Shown here in pieces: positions 16,784 through 25,358 of a DNA stretch of 64,000 nt. The stretch spans positions 146,511-210,510 of the forward strand of contig NZ_JBIWXY010000003.1 of NCBI RefSeq assembly GCF_044751345.1, read 5' to 3'. The position numbers and the translations under genes were made by a program. The first letter of the stretch is position 1. Each line of letters opens with the position of its first letter. The stretch is from Methylobacillus methanolivorans. Its GTDB lineage: Bacteria > Pseudomonadota > Gammaproteobacteria > Burkholderiales > Methylophilaceae. The notes beneath the pieces were generated by a model, which saw only the letters and a list, made by a program, of their open reading frames with translations, had not been told where the DNA came from and did no database searches.

Positions 16784-17584
16784 TTAGTGACGCTTGTCTT
16801 TTTCGATCAATGCGTAAGCGGAGTGATTGTGGATGGATTCAAAGTTTTCTGATTCCACCGTGTACTTGACGATGCGAGCTTCAGCGTTAAGCTGGGCTGC
16901 TACATCACGCACGATATCCTCGACGAATTTCGGGTTGTCGTAGGCGCGCTCGGTGACGTATTTTTCGTCAGGACGCTTCAACAAGCCATAAACCTCGCAG
17001 GAGGCTTGTTCTTCCACTAAGCGAATGATGTCTTCCACCCAGATGAAGTCATTGATCAATGCAGTGACAGTCACGTGCGAGCGCTGGTTGTGCGCGCCGT
17101 AGTCAGAAATCTTCTTGGAACAAGGACACAGGCTGGTCACGGGTACGACTACCTTGACGGTGATGTCATACTTGCCTTGGTTGATTTCGCCAATAAAGGT
17201 GACTTCGTAGTCAGACAGGCTTTGTACACCCGATACTGGGGCCGCCTTGTTGACGAAGTAAGGAAAGGTCATCTCAACGTGGCCAGACTCTGCATCCAAG
17301 CGCTGCACCATGCCGCGCAGGATGCTCTCGAATGATTCCACGGAAATTTCGCGCTCGTTGTTGTTGAGAATCTCAACAAAGCGTGACATGTGCGTGCCCT
17401 TGAAGTTGTGTGGCAGGAACACGTACATATTGAAATTGGCCACGGTATGTTGCACGCCGCCAGTCTTGTCCTTGACCTTGACTGGATGACGGATGGATTT
17501 GATCCCTACCTTGTCAATGGCGAGCTGCCGGGTATCCGGGGTGTTCTGCACATCTTCAATCGGTGGAATAGAGGGTTGGTTCAT
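16784..17584 (-). CDS. folE2: GTP cyclohydrolase FolE2 (type IB)
   Basis: 266-residue COG1469-type GTP cyclohydrolase, unrelated at sequence level to FolE, making dihydroneopterin triphosphate for folate (and in some bacteria queuosine). The metal-binding cysteine lies in the conserved TSLCPCSK segment, followed by HNQRSHV; MTFPYFVNKAAPVSG and the C-terminal VESENFESIHNHSAYA are also family features. In other bacteria FolE2 works with metals other than zinc and can replace FolE under zinc limitation. I see no Zur box by eye near the start. The gene lies 46 bases beyond the stop of dxs on the same strand. Confidence 0.93.
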   Translation of the reverse strand: MNQPSIPPIEDVQNTPDTRQLAIDKVGIKSIRHPVKVKDKTGGVQHTVANFNMYVFLPHNFKGTHMSRFVEILNNNEREISVESFESILRGMVQRLDAESGHVEMTFPYFVNKAAPVSGVQSLSDYEVTFIGEINQGKYDITVKVVVPVTSLCPCSKKISDYGAHNQRSHVTVTALINDFIWVEDIIRLVEEQASCEVYGLLKRPDEKYVTERAYDNPKFVEDIVRDVAAQLNAEARIVKYTVESENFESIHNHSAYALIEKDKRH

Positions 17585-17630
17585 GAGATTCCTGAGACGC
17601 TATAAGTGAATTCGGTAATAGTTGAGTATA

Positions 17631-19475
17631 CTACTTGGTTAATTTTTTCTCAATTGCGGCAGCAATGCCTGTAGCGTTGAGACCGCATTCCGCCAGCATG
17701 GTTTCATGCACGCCATGCTCAATGAAGGTGTCAGGCAGACCCAGGCACAGTACAGGCTTGTGAAAGTCCATATCTTGCATGGCTTCCATCACCGCAGCAC
17801 CTGCGCCACCCATGATGGCGTTTTCTTCCACGGTAACGATGAGCTCGTGGCTTTGTGCCACTTCGCGAATCAATGCAATATCGAGTGGCTTGACGAAGCG
17901 CATGTTGACCACGGTGGCATCCAGAGTCTCGGCGGCTTGCAGCGCTGGCGTGAGCATGCTGCCAAAGGCAAGGATGGCGACGCGCTTGCCTTGCCTGCGA
18001 ACCTCGCCCTTGCCCAGCGGTAGCAACTGCATGTTCTGTTCAATGGTGGCACCAGGGCCACCACCACGAGGGTAGCGCACGGCAGAAGGGCCATCATGCT
18101 GGTAGGCCGTATACAGCATCTGCCGACACTCATTTTCGTCGCTCGGTGTCATGATGACGATATTAGGGATACAACGCAGGTAGCTAAGGTCAAAGCTGCC
18201 CGCATGGGTTGGGCCATCTGCCCCTACCAAGCCTGCGCGGTCAATTGCAAACATCACGGGCAGGTTTTGCAGGGCAATATCGTGGATGAACTGGTCGTAT
18301 GCGCGTTGCAAAAAGGTCGAGTAAATGGCGACAACAGGCTTGAGGCCATCGCATGCCATACCAGCGGCAAATGTGAGGGCATGTTGCTCGGCAATGCCGA
18401 CATCATAAAAGCGGTCAGGAAAATGCTCGGCAAACCCATTGAGGCCAGAGCCATCGCACATGGCAGGCGTAATGCCAATCAGGCGCTCGTCTTGCGTGGC
18501 CATGTCGACCAGCCAGTCGCTGAACACCTGGGTATAGGTTTTTTTGCCAGCCTGCGTGATGGAGCAGCCATTACTCGGGTCGAACTTGCCTACGCCGTGA
18601 TACTTGCCGGGATTGTCTTCTGCGGGCTGGTAGCCATGGCCTTTTTGCGTGGCAATATGCAGGAACTGCGGGCCCTTAAGCTCGCGGATGTTGCGCAATG
18701 TGGCAATCAGCACATCAATGTCATGGCCATCAATCGGGCCGATGTAATTAAAGCCAAACTCCTCGAACAACGTCCCTGGCGTCACCATGCCTTTGACGTG
18801 TTCTTCCGCACGTTTGGCGAACTCACGTACGGGCGGCACTACGCCCAGCACTTTCTCGCCAGAGCGGCGCATTGAGGTATAGAGCGGTCCGGAAAGCAGC
18901 TTGGCCAGATAGTTGGTTAATGCGCCAACATTGGGCGAGATCGACATATCATTGTCGTTGAGAATCACCAGCAGGTTGGCATCCATCGCTCCTGCATTGT
19001 TGAGCGCCTCAAAAGCCATGCCTGCGGTCATCGCGCCATCGCCGATGATGGCGATCGAATGGCGGTCAGAGCCAGTTTTTTGTGCCGCAATCGCCATGCC
19101 GAGCGCAGCTGAAATGGAAGTGCTGGAGTGCCCAGTGCCAAAGGTGTCGTAAATGCTTTCATCTCGACGCGGAAAACCTGCAATGCCACCAGGCTTGCGC
19201 AGGTTGCTCATGGCTTCACGGCGGCCTGTGAGAATCTTGTGTGGATAGGTTTGGTGGCCTACATCCCAGACTACACGGTCTTCCGGCGTGTTGAAGACAT
19301 AATGCAGGGCAATGGTCAGCTCGACCACGCCGAGATTGGAAGACAGGTGTCCGCCGGTTTGCGCAACGCTATTGACGAGAAAGCCACGTAATTGCTTGGC
19401 AAGCTCATGCAGCTCCCTGCGGTCCAGTTTGCGCAGTTGCTCTGGTGAGTTGATGCTTTCTAGCAGTTTATACAT
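17631..19475 (-). CDS. dxs: 1-deoxy-D-xylulose-5-phosphate synthase
   Basis: 614-residue thiamine-diphosphate enzyme that condenses pyruvate and glyceraldehyde-3-phosphate, the entry step of the MEP isoprenoid pathway. Visible features are the HQTYPHKILTGR histidine segment, the ThDP motif GDGAMTAGMAFEALNNAG ending in NDN, and the transketolase-like central and C-terminal domains (DRAGLVGADGPTH; RYPRGGG). It lies 11 bases from ispA on the same strand, giving the common xseB-ispA-dxs operon that supplies farnesyl diphosphate for ubiquinone and undecaprenyl carriers. Confidence 0.97.
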   Translation of the reverse strand: MYKLLESINSPEQLRKLDRRELHELAKQLRGFLVNSVAQTGGHLSSNLGVVELTIALHYVFNTPEDRVVWDVGHQTYPHKILTGRREAMSNLRKPGGIAGFPRRDESIYDTFGTGHSSTSISAALGMAIAAQKTGSDRHSIAIIGDGAMTAGMAFEALNNAGAMDANLLVILNDNDMSISPNVGALTNYLAKLLSGPLYTSMRRSGEKVLGVVPPVREFAKRAEEHVKGMVTPGTLFEEFGFNYIGPIDGHDIDVLIATLRNIRELKGPQFLHIATQKGHGYQPAEDNPGKYHGVGKFDPSNGCSITQAGKKTYTQVFSDWLVDMATQDERLIGITPAMCDGSGLNGFAEHFPDRFYDVGIAEQHALTFAAGMACDGLKPVVAIYSTFLQRAYDQFIHDIALQNLPVMFAIDRAGLVGADGPTHAGSFDLSYLRCIPNIVIMTPSDENECRQMLYTAYQHDGPSAVRYPRGGGPGATIEQNMQLLPLGKGEVRRQGKRVAILAFGSMLTPALQAAETLDATVVNMRFVKPLDIALIREVAQSHELIVTVEENAIMGGAGAAVMEAMQDMDFHKPVLCLGLPDTFIEHGVHETMLAECGLNATGIAAAIEKKLTK

Positions 19476-19486
19476 GGCCGACCCGC

Positions 19487-20377
19487 TTAAAAGCTACGTT
19501 GAGTAATGAAATATGCCACCTGCTTGAGCTGCTGGGCGGCATCGCCATATGCGGCCAGTGGTGCCAGTGCATCATCAAGCAGCTCCTGCGCCAATCGCTT
19601 TGCTTGGTCTATGCCCAGAATGGTGACGTAGGTAGGTTTATTACTTTCCGCATCCTTGCCTGCAGTCTTGCCCAGGGTTTCGCTATCGGCTTCTGCATCA
19701 AGAATGTCATCCACCACCTGAAAGGCAAGGCCAATGGCTTGGGCATAGTGATCAATGGCCTGCAGTTGATCCTGGTCCAAGTCATCGGCACAGTGCGCGC
19801 CCAGCAGGGCTGCGGCACGGATTAATGCACCGGTTTTGTGGATATGCATATATTCCAGCTCGGTCTGGTCCAATGCCTTGCCTACGCTGGCGAGGTCAAT
19901 TGCTTGGCCTCCTGCCATGCCACGTGAGCCACTGGCGATGGCAAGCAGGTTGACCATATCCAGTTGACGCGTAGGGTTAGTACATAGGCCCGGGGTCGCC
20001 AGCGACTGGAACGCCAGGGTTTGCAACGCATCGCCAACCAGCAGGGCGGTAGCATCATCGTATTGCTTGTGACACGATGGTTTGCCACGGCGCAGGTCGT
20101 CGTCGTCCATGCAGGGCATGTCATCGTGCACGAGGGAGTAGGCGTGAATCAATTCCACGGCAGCGGCGGCAATATCTACTTTTGCCGGGTTGGCCCCACA
20201 GAGCTCACCTGCGGCATGGGCCAGCAATGCACGCACACGTTTGCCACCACCGAGCACGGCGTAGCGCATGGCTTCATGCAAACGGTCTGGAGCAATGTCG
20301 GAGGCTGGCAGCAGGCTATTCAGCACTTGCTCCATACGTTGTTGGGTATGTTGAGCCCAGCTTTGGAAATCGGTCAT
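19487..20377 (-). CDS. ispA: Farnesyl diphosphate synthase (polyprenyl synthetase)
   Basis: 296-residue trans-prenyltransferase. The first aspartate-rich motif is in HDDMPCMDDDDLRRG and the second in QVVDDILDAEAD; both bind the magnesium-diphosphate of substrates. It makes C15 farnesyl diphosphate from IPP and DMAPP. Its ATG overlaps the xseB stop by four bases (ATGA). The specific chain length is inferred from the operon and size, not from an alignment of the residues before the first motif. Confidence 0.93.
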   Translation of the reverse strand: MTDFQSWAQHTQQRMEQVLNSLLPASDIAPDRLHEAMRYAVLGGGKRVRALLAHAAGELCGANPAKVDIAAAAVELIHAYSLVHDDMPCMDDDDLRRGKPSCHKQYDDATALLVGDALQTLAFQSLATPGLCTNPTRQLDMVNLLAIASGSRGMAGGQAIDLASVGKALDQTELEYMHIHKTGALIRAAALLGAHCADDLDQDQLQAIDHYAQAIGLAFQVVDDILDAEADSETLGKTAGKDAESNKPTYVTILGIDQAKRLAQELLDDALAPLAAYGDAAQQLKQVAYFITQRSF

Positions 20378-20631
20378 TTAGTATCGTTATAGGGTTGTAG
20401 CTGGTTGGATTCAGTGAGGATACGTACTTGTTGCTCAACATCTGCCAGCGATTGCTGGCAATGTTGTACAAGCTCCGAGCCGCGCTTGTAGGCAGCGAGA
20501 GATTGTTCAAGTGGCAACTGGCCTGACTCTATCTGTGCGACCAGGCTTTCAAGCTCTGTCATGGCGGCTTCAAAGCTCAAGGCTTCAAATATGCTGGCTT
20601 GCTGGTCGTCAGCTTTGGTTTTTTTACTCAT
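20374..20631 (-). CDS. xseB: Exodeoxyribonuclease VII small subunit
   Basis: 85 residues, close to the usual 80. The core SFEAAMTELESLVAQIESG followed by LPLEQSLAAYKRGSELVQ is the XseB helical hairpin that packs on the large subunit XseA. XseA is not in the window. I chose the ATG at 20631 (MSKKTKADD) rather than the upstream one at 20664, whose extra eleven residues are not family-like. It is the first gene of xseB-ispA-dxs. Confidence 0.93.
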   Translation of the reverse strand: MSKKTKADDQQASIFEALSFEAAMTELESLVAQIESGQLPLEQSLAAYKRGSELVQHCQQSLADVEQQVRILTESNQLQPYNDTK

Positions 20632-20730
20632 GAAAACAACCGGTGCAGGAGCAGATAGCATCACTGCTGCTCGTTGCAGTTATTGAAAATAATGTGTCAT
20701 TTTACGCTGAACTGCCCCTGTAAACCATGA

Positions 20731-21399
20731 TTAAGTTAATGATAATCCCAGCTGGCGCTGCATAAAGCGGCGGATATCATCAATCTCTTCCATGCAAACC
20801 GAATGTGGCATCGGGTATTCGTGCAACTCCAGTGCATAGCCTTCGCCTTGTAGGGCCTGGGCCGAGGCTTGATAGCGCGCAAGCGGAATCACATTGTCCT
20901 GTGTGCCATGCGCCATGAAGATAGGGGTGGCTTGGTTGGCGGGATGTTTTTCCGTTGCTAGGGTGTCAGCTAACCCGAGGTAGGTGGAAAGTGCCAGTAC
21001 GCCCGCCAGTGGGGCGTCATGCCGTAAGGCTGTGTGCAGGGCAATGACGCCACCTTGCGAAAACCCTGCCAGCATGATGCGTTCTGCCGGAATCCCGCGG
21101 GCAATTTCATGCGCGATCAAGGCTTCAATTTTTTGCTGGGTAGCGCGTATGCCTTTGCCATCTTGTATGGCACCAGGCTGGAAGCTATAAATATCGTACC
21201 AGGCAGGCATGACATAGCCATTATTGACCGTCACTGCCATCGCAGGGGCATGGGGCAAAATAAATCGGGTGTGGGGTAACGCAAGCTCACGCACTACTGG
21301 TGCAAAATCGTTGCCATCTGCGCCCAGGCCATGCAGCCAGATCACGCTATTGTGGATGGTATCGTCAGAAGCAATTTCAATAAAATCGAGTAAAGACAT
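20731..21399 (-). CDS. Alpha/beta-hydrolase carboxylesterase (phospholipase/carboxylesterase family)
   Basis: 222-residue serine esterase. The nucleophile elbow is GFSQGG (Ser near 114), the acid is in HGTQDNVIP and the histidine in EYPMPHSVC; the N-terminal WLHGLGADGNDF is the oxyanion-hole HGxG segment. Members such as Pseudomonas EstB/carboxylesterase 2 and E. coli YpfH hydrolyse short acyl esters; the physiological substrate is not known. The ATG at 21399 is used because the codon before it is only a TTG. It is monocistronic and convergent with nothing nearby. Confidence 0.85.
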   Translation of the reverse strand: MSLLDFIEIASDDTIHNSVIWLHGLGADGNDFAPVVRELALPHTRFILPHAPAMAVTVNNGYVMPAWYDIYSFQPGAIQDGKGIRATQQKIEALIAHEIARGIPAERIMLAGFSQGGVIALHTALRHDAPLAGVLALSTYLGLADTLATEKHPANQATPIFMAHGTQDNVIPLARYQASAQALQGEGYALELHEYPMPHSVCMEEIDDIRRFMQRQLGLSLT

Positions 21400-21543
21400 C
21401 AATGTGGCCTGGTGTTGGGCGAAAGCTGCATTTTGCCATGTAATGGCCGTGGTGGCATGTCGCTACTGTGTTCGTGCGCCCTTTACGCTATGCTTCTGAA
21501 ACACCAATACTTACTTGCATAACCAGACTGTCATTATTCCTGC

Positions 21544-23763
21544 ATGCGTCTTTCTCATTTCATCTCACATCACTATATCCGCCTGTTACTTGGCGTGTTG
21601 GTGACTATCTTGCTGTTGGCCCATGTGGTGGGCGCATTCAACCTGGGCTTTGTCAATGCCATGGAGCGTTTTGCCTATGATGCTCGCCTGCAATTATTGA
21701 TGCCGGGTGGGCAAGATCCGCACATCGTGATTGTCGACATTGATGAAGCCAGCCTACAGCGGGAGGGCCACTGGCCCTGGGGGCGCAATAAGTTGGCGTA
21801 TTTGCTGGATCAATTGTTTGATCATTACCAAGCCAGGCTGGTGGCTTTTGATGTAGTGTTTGCCGAAAAGGATGAGAGCTCTGGTTTGGCAGCATTGCAG
21901 GCTTTACAGAAGGCGCGGCCACAGCCAGCGTTGGCAAGCATGATTGATGATTTGGCTCCCGCGCTCGATTACGACCAGTTATTGGCTAATAGCATGCAGG
22001 GGCGTGATGTCGTGCTGGGATATTATTTCCGCCACGATACACGCCTGAAGCAGAATATTGGCGTGCTGCCACCACCGGTTATCCAGGCTGATGCATTGGC
22101 GGGGCAGGGTGTTGCCTATCTTCATGCCAGTGGCTACGGTGCCAATATTCCCAGCTTGCAACAGCAAGCAAAAGCCGCAGGACACTTCAACCCCGACCCG
22201 GATGACGATGGCATCACCCGCCGCATTCCTCTGCTAGTCGTGTATCAGGGCGGCGTGTATGAAGCGCTGTCCTTGGCCGTGGCCCGGCAAGTGCTGGGTG
22301 ATGTAGAGTTGAATTTAGGCTTCGCGGGTGGCGAGCAAAGTGCTGGCGTAGAGTGGTTGGCACTAGGGCAGCACAATATCCCGGTGGATGCGCACCTGAA
22401 TGCCTTGATCCCTTATCGTGGCAGGCAAGGCAGCTTCGCCTATGTCTCAGCCGCAGATGTGTTGCATGGCAAAGTGCCACAACAACAGCTACAAAACCGT
22501 ATTGTATTGATAGGCACCACTGCTCCTGGCTTGATGGATTTGCGGGCAACGCCAGCACAGAGTGTTTACCCAGGTGTGGAAATCCATGCCAACATGATTG
22601 CGGGAATTTTGGATGGCAGGGTCAAGCAACAGCCTGCCTATACCCTGGGCGCTGAGTTTTTACTGTTATTGTTTCTTGGTGTCGGGCTGACTGTCTTGCT
22701 CCCTCGGATGCGTCCAGCGCCAGCTTCGGTACTGGTGGTCTCGGTATTGTTGCTGTTGATATTGTTTAACCTGCTGTCGTGGCAGATTGGCGTGGTATTG
22801 CCATTGGCTTCGGCATTGCTGCTGGTCGTCGTCATCTACGTACTCAACATGAGTTACGGCTACTTCATCGAATCGCGCAGCAAGCGCCAATTGGCACAGC
22901 TATTCGGTCAATATGTTCCCCCTGAACTAGTGGCGGAAATGGCAGATAGCCAACACGAGCTAGGGCTGCAGGGGGAAAGCCGCGAGATGACGGTGTTGTT
23001 TTGCGATGTCCGTGGGTTCACCAGCCTGTCGGAAGCACTGGATGCGCCAACCCTGGCCAAGCTCATGAATGAATACCTCACCGCGATGACGCGTGTCATC
23101 CATCAACATCGAGGCACCATCGACAAATACATGGGTGATGCCATCATGGCTTTCTGGGGGGCGCCATTGCATGATGATCAGCATGCCGCCCATGCTGTCA
23201 ATGCGGCGCTGGACATGGTGCGTGAGCTGGGAAAAATCAATGCCGATTTCCAGCAACGAGGTTGGCCCGTGCTGACAATTGGCATTGGCCTCAATAGCGG
23301 TGATATGGTCGTGGGCAATATGGGCTCCGAGTTCCGCATGGCTTATACCGTGCTGGGCGATGCAGTCAACCTGGGTGCGCGGTTGGAGGGCCTGAGTGCC
23401 TATTATGCAGCGCCTGTGATCGCGAGCGAGTTCACCGCGCAGGCCTCGACGCAATATCGTTACCGTGAGCTAGACCTTGTGCGCGTCAAGGGCAAGGATG
23501 CCCCTGTGAGGATATTCGCACCGGTTGCAGGTGATGATGCTTCCATGGACCAGGAGCTGAGCCAGTATGAATTGGCATTAACGGCTTATCGCCAGCAGCA
23601 ATGGTCGCAGGCCAAATCAGCATTCATGGCATTGCAAGCGACATATGGTGTACGCATGATCTACTCAATCTACCTTGAGCGAATCGCCTATTTCAGCCAA
23701 CATGCACCAAGCGCGGATTGGGATGGGGTGTTTAATTTTGAGAGCAAGCGAGGCATAGCATGA
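21544..23763 (+). CDS. CHASE2-domain class III adenylate cyclase
   Basis: 739-residue membrane cyclase. One N-terminal membrane helix (about 12-30), an extracytoplasmic CHASE2 sensor (about 35-340), three membrane helices (about 360-440) and a cytoplasmic class III catalytic domain (about 475-660) can be seen. Metal aspartates are Asp488 (FCDVRGF) and Asp532 (MGDAIMAFWG). Purine-selecting positions appear to be Lys528 (DKYMGD) and Asp606 (LGDAVN), the pattern of adenylate rather than guanylate cyclases. The C-terminal 80 residues form a short helical tail. The stop overlaps the phosphodiesterase start by four bases, so synthesis and breakdown of the messenger are coupled. Confidence 0.9.
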   Translation: MRLSHFISHHYIRLLLGVLVTILLLAHVVGAFNLGFVNAMERFAYDARLQLLMPGGQDPHIVIVDIDEASLQREGHWPWGRNKLAYLLDQLFDHYQARLVAFDVVFAEKDESSGLAALQALQKARPQPALASMIDDLAPALDYDQLLANSMQGRDVVLGYYFRHDTRLKQNIGVLPPPVIQADALAGQGVAYLHASGYGANIPSLQQQAKAAGHFNPDPDDDGITRRIPLLVVYQGGVYEALSLAVARQVLGDVELNLGFAGGEQSAGVEWLALGQHNIPVDAHLNALIPYRGRQGSFAYVSAADVLHGKVPQQQLQNRIVLIGTTAPGLMDLRATPAQSVYPGVEIHANMIAGILDGRVKQQPAYTLGAEFLLLLFLGVGLTVLLPRMRPAPASVLVVSVLLLLILFNLLSWQIGVVLPLASALLLVVVIYVLNMSYGYFIESRSKRQLAQLFGQYVPPELVAEMADSQHELGLQGESREMTVLFCDVRGFTSLSEALDAPTLAKLMNEYLTAMTRVIHQHRGTIDKYMGDAIMAFWGAPLHDDQHAAHAVNAALDMVRELGKINADFQQRGWPVLTIGIGLNSGDMVVGNMGSEFRMAYTVLGDAVNLGARLEGLSAYYAAPVIASEFTAQASTQYRYRELDLVRVKGKDAPVRIFAPVAGDDASMDQELSQYELALTAYRQQQWSQAKSAFMALQATYGVRMIYSIYLERIAYFSQHAPSADWDGVFNFESKRGIA

Positions 23764-24533
23764 TGGTGAGGGTGTTGGGCTGTAGTGGTGGCATAGGCCA
23801 AGGCCTGCGCACCACCTCCTTGCTGGTGGATGACGATATCCTTATTGATGCGGGTACTGGCGTAGGTGATCTGACACTGGAGCAAATGGCATCCATTGAT
23901 CATGTGTTCCTCACCCACTCTCATCTCGACCATGTCACTTTTCTTCCTCTGCTGCTAGATGCCGTACTGGGCAAGCGCGAACAGCCTCTCACGGTGCATG
24001 CATTGCCTGAAACCATTGCTAGCTTGCAAACCCACCTGTTCAACTGGCAAATCTGGCCCGATTTCAGCCAGATTCCCACACCAGAGCAACCCTCTTTGGT
24101 ATATGCGCCATTGGCAGTTGGCAATGTGGTTGAGATAGGTGGTCGCAAGATTAGTGCATTACCTGCCAATCATACCGTTCCCGCAGTCGGCTATTTGCTG
24201 GATAGCGGATCTGGTAGCCTAGCATTCAGTGGTGATAGCACCAGTTGTGACGACTTCTGGCAGTGCTTGAACCAAGTGGATAATTTATGCCACCTGATTA
24301 TCGAGACTTCATTCACTAATGCCGAAATTGCCCTCGCATTGGTATCTCGGCACTATTGCCCGGCATTGCTGATGAGCGGATTGGATCAATTGCAGTCTCA
24401 ACCACAAGTCTGGATTACGCACCTGAAACCAGGAGAGGGAGAGGCAATCATGCGGGAGATTGATCAGGCTATGCATGTACTAAAGCCACAAGCATTGCAA
24501 CAAGGGCAAACGATCTCTATCTCACCTGCTTAG
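23760..24533 (+). CDS. cpdP: Class II 3',5'-cyclic-nucleotide phosphodiesterase (metallo-beta-lactamase fold)
   Basis: 257 residues. The metal motif HSHLDHV (His53, His55, Asp57, His58) and the following hydrophobic FLPLLLD fit the PDEase II signature. NHTVPAVGYLL and GDSTSCDDF supply the later ligands, and the C-terminal ITHLKPGE contributes another histidine. It has no signal peptide, so it would act in the cytoplasm. It overlaps the cyclase gene as ATGA, which strongly supports cyclic AMP as substrate. Other MBL-fold phosphodiesterases (for example RNase Z-like) share the motif, so the symbol is by analogy with Vibrio CpdP. Confidence 0.78.
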   Translation: MMVRVLGCSGGIGQGLRTTSLLVDDDILIDAGTGVGDLTLEQMASIDHVFLTHSHLDHVTFLPLLLDAVLGKREQPLTVHALPETIASLQTHLFNWQIWPDFSQIPTPEQPSLVYAPLAVGNVVEIGGRKISALPANHTVPAVGYLLDSGSGSLAFSGDSTSCDDFWQCLNQVDNLCHLIIETSFTNAEIALALVSRHYCPALLMSGLDQLQSQPQVWITHLKPGEGEAIMREIDQAMHVLKPQALQQGQTISISPA

Positions 24534-24637
24534 GTTTAATAAAAGTGATTAATATCGCTTGCCGGATGCGTCTTCTTTATTAACCACCATGTTAGCTGAC
24601 GTGCAATATGGCCATTACATACCGTGGTCAAAAAGAA

Positions 24638-24691
24638 ACAGGAGATAAGCCAGTTTTGGCTTTATCTCCTGTGGAGGAAGATGTTTCTTTT
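24638..24691. repeat. Nested inverted repeats downstream of the phosphodiesterase gene
   Basis: The inner arms ACAGGAGATAAGCCA and TGGCTTTATCTCCTGT form a long stem (one bulge) over 24638-24672. Outer arms AAAAGAAACA (24631-24640) and TGTTTCTTTT (24682-24691) could pair instead, sharing the ACA. The inner stem contains an AGGAGA run. No gene is visible in 24534-24785. It may be a leaky terminator or an RNA-stability element for the cyclase operon. Confidence 0.5.
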
Positions 24692-24734
24692 GTCTTAATA
24701 GTCGTTGAAGTGGATATTCAAATGCTGATTTTTC

Positions 24735-24768
24735 ATCAAAAGCTTGCGAGAGTCAGCAAGCTTTTGAT
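24735..24768. terminator. Terminator, 13-bp perfect stem
   Basis: The arms ATCAAAAGCTTGC and GCAAGCTTTTGAT enclose an 8-base loop. A TTTTTG run follows on the plus strand, so it suits the cyclase operon; it also lies just behind the minus-strand pilin stop and may stop that message too. Confidence 0.75.
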
Positions 24769-24785
24769 TTTTGCATCATGAAAAA

Positions 24786-25187
24786 CTAGGGCGTACCACC
24801 AGCACCACCAGCACCACCAGCACCCGCACCAGTATCTAGGCGGCAAGTGCCAGAGCCTGCGGTACATATTGTGTTTTGTGCGATGGCTGCATTACCACGA
24901 GTTACAGGTTGGAAAGTTAGGGTTGCGTTAGTTGCGAAGTCTGTGATTTGCATTGCTGCATGAGCTTGGCATGAAGAGTTCACAAAGTTAGCTGGAGCCC
25001 TGTCATCGGCTGCGTCAGCAACCGCAGTATTGATGTAGGCCTTAGCCTCTGCTAAACATGCACCGTTAGCGCCACGCTGTGTGTAATCACGATAGGCGGG
25101 CAATGCCACTGCCGCCAAAATACCAATAATCGCGACTACGATCATCAGTTCGATCAGCGTAAAGCCTTGTTGTACTTTTTTCATCAT
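24786..25187 (-). CDS. pilA: Type IV major pilin (PilA-like)
   Basis: 133-residue prepilin. The short leader MMKKVQQG is followed by the N-methylated helix FTLIELMIVVAIIGILAA; cleavage after Gly8 by PilD leaves Phe1 and the assembly-critical Glu5. A globular domain follows, with cysteine pairs (ACLAEAK/SSCQAH and TICTAGSGTC), and a C-terminal low-complexity tail of Gly-Ala-Gly-Gly repeats ending in Thr-Pro. The tail and the position of the cysteines are unusual for a major pilin; a minor or pseudopilin role is possible, but the sigma-54 promoter upstream supports a major subunit. The second ATG (25184) is an equally good start, with AAGGGG upstream. Confidence 0.88.
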   Translation of the reverse strand: MMKKVQQGFTLIELMIVVAIIGILAAVALPAYRDYTQRGANGACLAEAKAYINTAVADAADDRAPANFVNSSCQAHAAMQITDFATNATLTFQPVTRGNAAIAQNTICTAGSGTCRLDTGAGAGGAGGAGGTP

Positions 25188-25250
25188 AAACCCCTTTTAG
25201 TTGAGTTGAGTTTGTATTGCGGTTGGAGGAGTACCGCATGGTTAGCTTAT

Positions 25251-25266
25251 TGCAATGGCTATGCCA
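25251..25266 (-). promoter_or_regulatory. Sigma-54 (RpoN) promoter of the pilin gene
   Basis: Minus-strand TGGCATAGCCATTGCA matches the -24/-12 consensus TGGCAc-N5-TTGCA with the exact ten bases between GG and GC. The start point would be near 25240, giving a leader of about 53 bases to the pilin ATG. In Pseudomonas and others RpoN with PilS-PilR drives pilA the same way; pilSR are not in this window. Confidence 0.88.
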
Positions 25267-25321
25267 GCTTTGGGATGTGATGGGTTTGTATTTGAATTTA
25301 AAGGGTTTTTTGTGAATAAAT

Positions 25322-25351
25322 AAAAAAGCGGAGCATTTGCTCCGCTTTTTT
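25322..25351. terminator. Bidirectional-type terminator downstream of mxaD-like gene
   Basis: The stem GCGGAGCA / TGCTCCGC is flanked by A6 and T6 runs. It lies 49 bases beyond the stop of the minus-strand SRPBCC gene and so separates it from the pilin promoter. Confidence 0.85.
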
Positions 25352-25358
25352 TGGCGCT

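Noticed and set aside
18096..18875. 259-codon plus-strand frame opposite dxs
   Set aside because: Antisense shadow of an intact dxs with no supporting motif or start site.
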